Assembly (NCBI GenBank): GCA_937957805.1
Contig: CALFXW010000242.1
Location: 1 to 17,966, forward strand
Origin: an uncultured Sphingopyxis sp.
GTDB lineage: Bacteria > Pseudomonadota > Alphaproteobacteria > Sphingomonadales > Sphingomonadaceae
Direction of reading: 5' to 3'
Length of the DNA: 17,966 bases
Part shown: piece by piece, positions 13,870-17,966 of the stretch
How positions within the stretch are numbered: the stretch's first letter is position 1
Layout: each line of letters begins with the position of its first letter
The notes under the pieces: model-generated
The model's input: the letters and a program-made list of their open reading frames with translations, nothing else
Told to the model about the DNA's origin: nothing
The model's database searches: none
Position numbers and translations under genes: made by a program

Positions 13870-16407
13870 ATGCAGCTTGTAATCGTCGAATCCCCTGCCA
13901 AGGCAAAGACTATCGAATCCTATTTGGGTAAAGGTTTCAAAGTATTGGCGTCCTTTGGCCATGTGCGCGACCTGCCGCCAAAGGATGGCTCGGTGGATCC
14001 CGATGCCGGTTTTGCCATGAAATGGGAAAATTATGCCGACAAGGCGAAACGGCTCAAGGAAATTTCGGACGCGGCCAAGGGTGCCGAACGACTGATTCTC
14101 GCCACCGACCCTGATCGGGAGGGGGAGGCGATAAGCTGGCATGTGCAAGAGGTGCTGCGCGCGAAAAAGGCGCTGCCGGCAAAGGTTGATCGCGTCACAT
14201 TCAACGCCATCACCAAGGCGGCGGTAACAGGTGCAATGGCGCATCCGCGCGCGCTCGACGAAGATTTGATCGATGCCTATCGCGCACGCCGCGCGCTCGA
14301 TTATCTGGTGGGCTTTACCCTGTCGCCGGTGCTCTGGCGCAAGCTACCCGGCGCAAAATCCGCAGGGCGTGTCCAGTCGGTCGCGCTGCGTTTGGTTGTC
14401 GAGCGGGAGCGGGAGATTGAGGCATTTGTTCCGCAGGAATATTGGTCGGTCGTCGCGCATATGGAACAGGGCGGCACCCCCTTTACCGCGCGGTTAATCC
14501 GCTTTGATGGCGACAAGATTGACCGGCTGTCGTTGGGCGATGCAGGCATTGCCGCGCGCGCCAAAGCAGCGGTGGAACAGGGGCGCTTCACCGTCCAGAA
14601 TGTCGATGTCAAACCGACGATGCGCCACCCGCAACCGCCCTTTACTACATCCAGCCTCCAGCAAGAGGCGGCGCGCAAACTCGGCTTTTCGGCCAGCCAC
14701 ACGATGCGCGTTGCCCAGTCGCTATATGAGGATGGGTTGATTACCTATATGCGAACCGATGGGGTGCAGATGGACGAAAGCGCCATTTCCGCAGCGCGCG
14801 TCGCCATATCCAAACGCTTCGACGGCGGTTATCTGCCCGACAAGCCGCGTCGGTATCAGACCAAGGCCAAAAATGCCCAAGAAGCGCATGAGGCGATTCG
14901 CCCGACCGATTTTTCACGTGACCATGGCGGCAGCGGGGATTTTGCACGGCTCTATGACTTGATTTGGAAGCGCGCGATGGCGAGCCAGATGGCCAGCGCG
15001 CAGATGGAACGCACCAGCATTGACATGCCCGATGCGACCGGGCGGCACATGTTGCGCGCGAGCGGCCAAGTGGTGCGTTTTCCGGGCTTTATGGCGCTCT
15101 ATACCGAAGGGCGCGACGACGCGGGCGAGGATGAGGATGCAAAGCTGCTGCCGCCCATGTCGGTCGGTGATACGCCGCACCTGCACAAGGTTTTGGCGGA
15201 ACAGCATTTCACCCAAGCCCCGCCCCGATTTTCGGAGGCCAGCCTCGTCAAACGGATGGAGGAATTGGGCATTGGCCGCCCGTCCACCTATGCCGCGACA
15301 TTGCAGGTTTTGAAAGACCGCGCCTATGTCCGGCTCGATAAGGGGCGTTTCCACCCGGAGGATAATGGCCGCATTGTCACTGCCTTTCTGGAACGGTTTT
15401 TCGAGCGCTATGTCAGCTATGATTTTACCGCCGGGCTGGAGGAATCGCTCGATGATATTTCGGGTGGCCGTGCCGGCTGGCAGGCGGTGCTCGATGCTTT
15501 CTGGCGCGATTTCAAACCGCGCACGGCAGAGGTGCTGGAACAAAAACCATCCGATGTAACCGCCGCGCTCGATGTCTTTTTGGAACCATGGTTGTTCCCG
15601 GCCAGTGCGGATGGCAGTGACCCGCGCCTGTGTCCCAAATGTCAGGCGGGGCGGCTGTCGCTGCGCGGCGGGCGTTTTGGCAGTTTCATCGCCTGTTCGG
15701 GTTACCCTGAATGTAGTTTTACGCGCCAGTTTGGTAAGGGCGGCGGGGACGCGGTGGAGGATGCCGTGCTCGGCACCGCCGCCGATGGACAGACCATTGC
15801 CCGCAAAAATGGTCGTTTTGGCCCCTATATCCAATTGGGGGAGGGTAAGGATGCCAAGCGTTCGTCGATCCCCGCCGATGTCGCGGGCGAGCTCGACCTT
15901 GCACTGGCCGAACGGTTATTGGCGCTGCCGCGTGATGTCTGCGCACACCCCGAAAGCGGGCAGATGATCGTCGCGGGGCTGGGGCGTTATGGCCCCTATC
16001 TGCTCCACGATGGTAAATATACCAAGCTTGCCTCCACCGCCGAAGTGTTGGAAATCGGCATGAACGCGGCGGTCACCCGCATTGCAGAGGGCGGGGCAAA
16101 GGGTGGGCGTCCGGCGCGCGCGGCGGGCAAAATCCTGGGCCAGCACCCCGATAGCGGGGTCGATATCAAGCTGCTGGACGGGCGTTTTGGCCCTTATGTC
16201 AGCGATGGCAGGACGCATGCCACCCTGCCCAAAAGTGTGGATAAGGATGCGGTGACATTGGACGAAGCGGTCGCGCTAATCGCCGCAAAAATCGCCAAAG
16301 GTCCGGGTAAGAAGCCTGCGAAAAAGGCTGCGCCCAAGAAAGCCGCGCCCAAAAAAGCCGCTGCCAAAAAGCCTGCTACAAAAAAGGTCGCAAAAGCCAA
16401 GGGTTGA
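13870..16407 (+). CDS. topA: DNA topoisomerase I (type IA)
   Basis: This enzyme relaxes negative supercoils by a single-strand break made through a 5'-phosphotyrosine. Of 845 residues, the toprim domain has VESPAKAKTIESYLG (6-20, Glu7) and DPDREGE (80-86) for Mg2+. The catalytic Tyr293 lies in ITYMRTDG, and PSTYA (471-475) is a later core motif. The C-terminus holds one Cys4 zinc element (Cys588, 591, 609, 615), then three GRFGPY-type repeats (648-653, 705-710, 771-776). It ends with a Lys/Ala/Pro-rich basic tail (810-845) that likely contacts DNA or RNA polymerase. Length is like the E. coli enzyme, but with one zinc element and extra C-terminal repeats instead of several zinc fingers. ATG at 13870 begins exactly at the conserved MQLVIVESPAKAKTI. 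Confidence 0.97.
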   Translation: MQLVIVESPAKAKTIESYLGKGFKVLASFGHVRDLPPKDGSVDPDAGFAMKWENYADKAKRLKEISDAAKGAERLILATDPDREGEAISWHVQEVLRAKKALPAKVDRVTFNAITKAAVTGAMAHPRALDEDLIDAYRARRALDYLVGFTLSPVLWRKLPGAKSAGRVQSVALRLVVEREREIEAFVPQEYWSVVAHMEQGGTPFTARLIRFDGDKIDRLSLGDAGIAARAKAAVEQGRFTVQNVDVKPTMRHPQPPFTTSSLQQEAARKLGFSASHTMRVAQSLYEDGLITYMRTDGVQMDESAISAARVAISKRFDGGYLPDKPRRYQTKAKNAQEAHEAIRPTDFSRDHGGSGDFARLYDLIWKRAMASQMASAQMERTSIDMPDATGRHMLRASGQVVRFPGFMALYTEGRDDAGEDEDAKLLPPMSVGDTPHLHKVLAEQHFTQAPPRFSEASLVKRMEELGIGRPSTYAATLQVLKDRAYVRLDKGRFHPEDNGRIVTAFLERFFERYVSYDFTAGLEESLDDISGGRAGWQAVLDAFWRDFKPRTAEVLEQKPSDVTAALDVFLEPWLFPASADGSDPRLCPKCQAGRLSLRGGRFGSFIACSGYPECSFTRQFGKGGGDAVEDAVLGTAADGQTIARKNGRFGPYIQLGEGKDAKRSSIPADVAGELDLALAERLLALPRDVCAHPESGQMIVAGLGRYGPYLLHDGKYTKLASTAEVLEIGMNAAVTRIAEGGAKGGRPARAAGKILGQHPDSGVDIKLLDGRFGPYVSDGRTHATLPKSVDKDAVTLDEAVALIAAKIAKGPGKKPAKKAAPKKAAPKKAAAKKPATKKVAKAKG

Positions 16408-16449
16408 CGCCATTTGCAGCCCATCAGCGCCGAGCCATTTTATCTTGCC

Positions 16450-16492
16450 GGGATTTCCGAGCCGGGAAATGTTCGATTTCCCTTGAAATCCC
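16450..16492. other. Nested or alternative hairpin between convergent topA and era
   Basis: GGGATTTC (16450-16457) pairs with GAAATCCC (16485-16492), enclosing GGGAAAT (16464-16470) paired with ATTTCCC (16476-16482) across a GTTCG loop. The element is built of four ATTTC/GAAAT blocks, so it could instead fold as two tandem hairpins. It sits in the 90-bp convergent gap. It may end transcription from both sides, but no U-run follows on either strand. Confidence 0.5.
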
Positions 16493-16497
16493 CAGGG

Positions 16498-17388
16498 CTA
16501 GTCCACCCAGTCCAGCCCGATATCGCGGTACACCCCCCGGTCTTCGTCCCAATCTGGCTTGACCTTGATGTGCAGGAACAGATGCACTTTGCGGCCCAAT
16601 TGTTCGGCGATTTCGGCGCGCGCGCGGCTGCCCAATTCGCGGATGCGTGCGCCGCGTTTGCCCAAAAATATCGCCTTTTGGCTGTCGCGCTCGACCAAAA
16701 TCTGCTGGTGGATTTCGGCCGACCCATCCTTGCGGGTAGTGAATTTTTCGGTCTCGACCGCCGATGCATAGGGTAATTCGGCGTGCAATTGGCGGAAAAT
16801 CTGTTCACGGGTGATTTCGGCGGCGAGCAGGCGCTCGCTGGCGTCGCTCACCTCATCCGCCGGAAAATGCCAGACGCCTTCGGGTATGCGCGCGGCCAGA
16901 TGCGACTTTAATTCGGCGACGCCATCGCCGGTCAGCGCGCTCACAAAAAATGTTTCGGCAAAGGGGATGGCGGCGTGCAATTGCGCCGCCAGCGCCAATA
17001 ATGGTTCCTTGGCGAGCGCATCAACCTTGTTCAAAATAAGTAAAATTGGTTCGCTGCGGCTCGCCAGCACCTCCAAAATCGGGCGCAATTTACTGTCCAT
17101 ACCCTTGGTTGCATCGACGGTCAGGCAGATGGCGTCCGCCCCCTCCGCTCCGCCCCACGCGGCAGCAACCATCGCCCGGTCAAACCGGCGCGATGGTGCG
17201 AAAATCCCCGGCGTGTCGATCAGGATGATTTGGGCATCATCGGCAATCGCAATGCCCATCAACCTTGTGCGCGTCGTCTGCGCCTTGGCACTGGTGATCG
17301 CAACCTTTTGCCCGACGATGGCGTTGACCAGCGTTGATTTGCCAGCGTTGGGCGCACCCACCACCGCGATAAAGCCACAGCGCGTCAT
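16498..17388 (-). CDS. era: GTPase Era
   Basis: This ribosome-assembly GTPase binds the 3' end of 16S rRNA and the 30S subunit. The 296 residues show G1 GAPNAGKS (11-18), the switch region with TTRTR (38-42), G3 DTPG (58-61), G4 NKVD (120-123) and G5 SAL (150-152). A C-terminal type II KH domain has the GKRG loop (243-246) and ends near VKPDWDEDRG. Length is typical. The start ATG overlaps the stop of rnc as ATGA, the usual rnc-era arrangement, so the two are cotranscribed and likely coupled. It converges on topA, with a folded element in the gap. Confidence 0.97.
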   Translation of the reverse strand: MTRCGFIAVVGAPNAGKSTLVNAIVGQKVAITSAKAQTTRTRLMGIAIADDAQIILIDTPGIFAPSRRFDRAMVAAAWGGAEGADAICLTVDATKGMDSKLRPILEVLASRSEPILLILNKVDALAKEPLLALAAQLHAAIPFAETFFVSALTGDGVAELKSHLAARIPEGVWHFPADEVSDASERLLAAEITREQIFRQLHAELPYASAVETEKFTTRKDGSAEIHQQILVERDSQKAIFLGKRGARIRELGSRARAEIAEQLGRKVHLFLHIKVKPDWDEDRGVYRDIGLDWVD

Positions 17389-17966
17389 TTCATCAATCCC
17401 AATTTGTGGAGCATCGCTGCTGCCGCCGCGCGTTCGGCGGCCTGTTTGCTGCTGCCTTCGCCCTCCGCCGCGTCATAACCGCCCACTTCGACGCGGACGC
17501 GAAAATGCGGCGCATGGTCTGGCCCGTCGCGCGACACCACCGAAAAAACGGGCGGGCGTTTGCGCTGCGCCGCTGCCCATTCGAGCAGCGCCGATTTGGG
17601 GTGGCGCGCGTCACCATGGCTGTCGTCGATCAAATCCTGCCACCATGTCAGCACCAGCGCGCGCGCACCGTCAAAACCTTGGTCGATAAAGGTGGCCCCG
17701 ATCAATGCCTCCACCACATCGCCCAAAATATTGTCGCTGAGGTAGCCCCCATCATCACGCGCTTGTTTGCCAAGGCGGATGTGCGCGCCAAGGCCAAGGC
17801 CGCGCGCAACCTCTGCACAGCGCGCGCGCGACACCAAAATATTGAGCCGTGCCGACATCGCCCCTTCGTCCATCTGCGGATGGGGGGTGTAGAGCCCTTC
17901 GGCTATGGAGAGGCCAAGCACACGGTCGCCCAAAAATTCGAGCCGCTGGTAAGCGCGCCCGCCGCT
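17385..17966 (-). CDS. rnc: Ribonuclease III, N-terminus cut by the window edge
   Basis: This double-strand-specific endoribonuclease matures rRNA and processes mRNAs. The visible 193 codons enter at the catalytic domain. AYQRLEFLGDRVLG is the signature motif with the Glu and Asp that bind Mg2+, and DNILGDVVEALIGA holds the second acidic pair. Residues from PKSALLEWAAAQ to the end form the dsRNA-binding domain (HFRVRVEV, then GSSKQAAERAAAAAML). The first 30 or so residues lie beyond the right edge. There is no damage in the visible frame. The TGA overlaps the era start. The order rnc then era is conserved; lepB is the common upstream partner, which cannot be seen here. Confidence 0.96.
   Translation of the reverse strand, partial: SGGRAYQRLEFLGDRVLGLSIAEGLYTPHPQMDEGAMSARLNILVSRARCAEVARGLGLGAHIRLGKQARDDGGYLSDNILGDVVEALIGATFIDQGFDGARALVLTWWQDLIDDSHGDARHPKSALLEWAAAQRKRPPVFSVVSRDGPDHAPHFRVRVEVGGYDAAEGEGSSKQAAERAAAAAMLHKLGLMK

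Noticed and set aside
12846..13901. A 351-codon minus-strand frame opposite dprA
   Set aside because: dprA motifs are intact on the plus strand; the antisense reading has no family features.
14914..15834. A 306-codon minus-strand frame inside topA
   Set aside because: topA reads through without break; the antisense frame has no domain signature.
16311..16404. Lys/Ala-rich near-repeats at the 3' end of topA as a mobile or repeat element
   Set aside because: They are codons of the basic C-terminal tail common in bacterial topoisomerase I, in frame and ending at the stop.
16811..17689. A 292-codon plus-strand frame opposite era and rnc
   Set aside because: Both era and rnc are confirmed by catalytic motifs; this frame is Ser/Ala/Arg-rich noise.
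1..17966. CRISPR arrays, tRNA/rRNA genes, insertion sequences, phage genes or defence systems
   Set aside because: No repeat-spacer pattern, no RNA gene fold, no transposase or integrase motif, and uniform codon use throughout.

Overview
The window looks like an ordinary, gene-dense chromosomal segment of an alphaproteobacterium, most likely Sphingomonadales (inference). It has high GC content with strong G/C bias at third codon positions. It carries a C4-pathway 5-aminolevulinate synthase (hemA) and the carboxyspermidine route to spermidine. It shows many start/stop overlaps and no mobile element, CRISPR array, tRNA or rRNA. The species cannot be fixed from this sequence alone.

Layout. Positions 1-3408 (+) hold the 3' end of ilvD, a small putative lipoprotein, the NAD(P)HX repair enzyme nnr and an RNA m5U methyltransferase, all overlapping or nearly touching. 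Positions 3409-4321 (-) hold two tandem MAPEG-family membrane proteins. Positions 4431-8186 (-) hold a polyamine block: carboxyspermidine dehydrogenase, then carboxyspermidine decarboxylase overlapping it, then ornithine decarboxylase after a G/C-tract-rich 157-bp leader. Together these form a complete ornithine to putrescine to carboxyspermidine to spermidine route. Divergent from it (8248-9839, +) are a threonine dehydratase and a GNAT acetyltransferase. Then come hemA and murI (-, 9836-11949), and plsY, dprA and topA (+, 12058-16407). Last are era and the 5'-truncated rnc (-, 16498-17966).

The genes are mostly core functions: branched-chain amino acid synthesis, metabolite repair, RNA modification, polyamine and heme synthesis, cell-wall and phospholipid precursors, DNA uptake and topology, and ribosome/RNA maturation. 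Close packing suggests translational coupling at ilvD/lipoprotein, nnr/methyltransferase, CASDH/CASDC, dehydratase/GNAT, plsY/dprA and rnc/era. Two convergent pairs meet with no spacer (3408/3409 and 9836-9839).

No novel multi-gene system was found. The most interesting signals are non-coding. One is a strong hairpin that forms nearly the whole predicted 5' leader of a MAPEG gene and hides its ribosome binding site. Another is the unusual G-tract leader in front of a TTG-started ornithine decarboxylase. The third is a repeat hairpin with two possible folds between topA and era. No gap without a gene is longer than about 160 bp.
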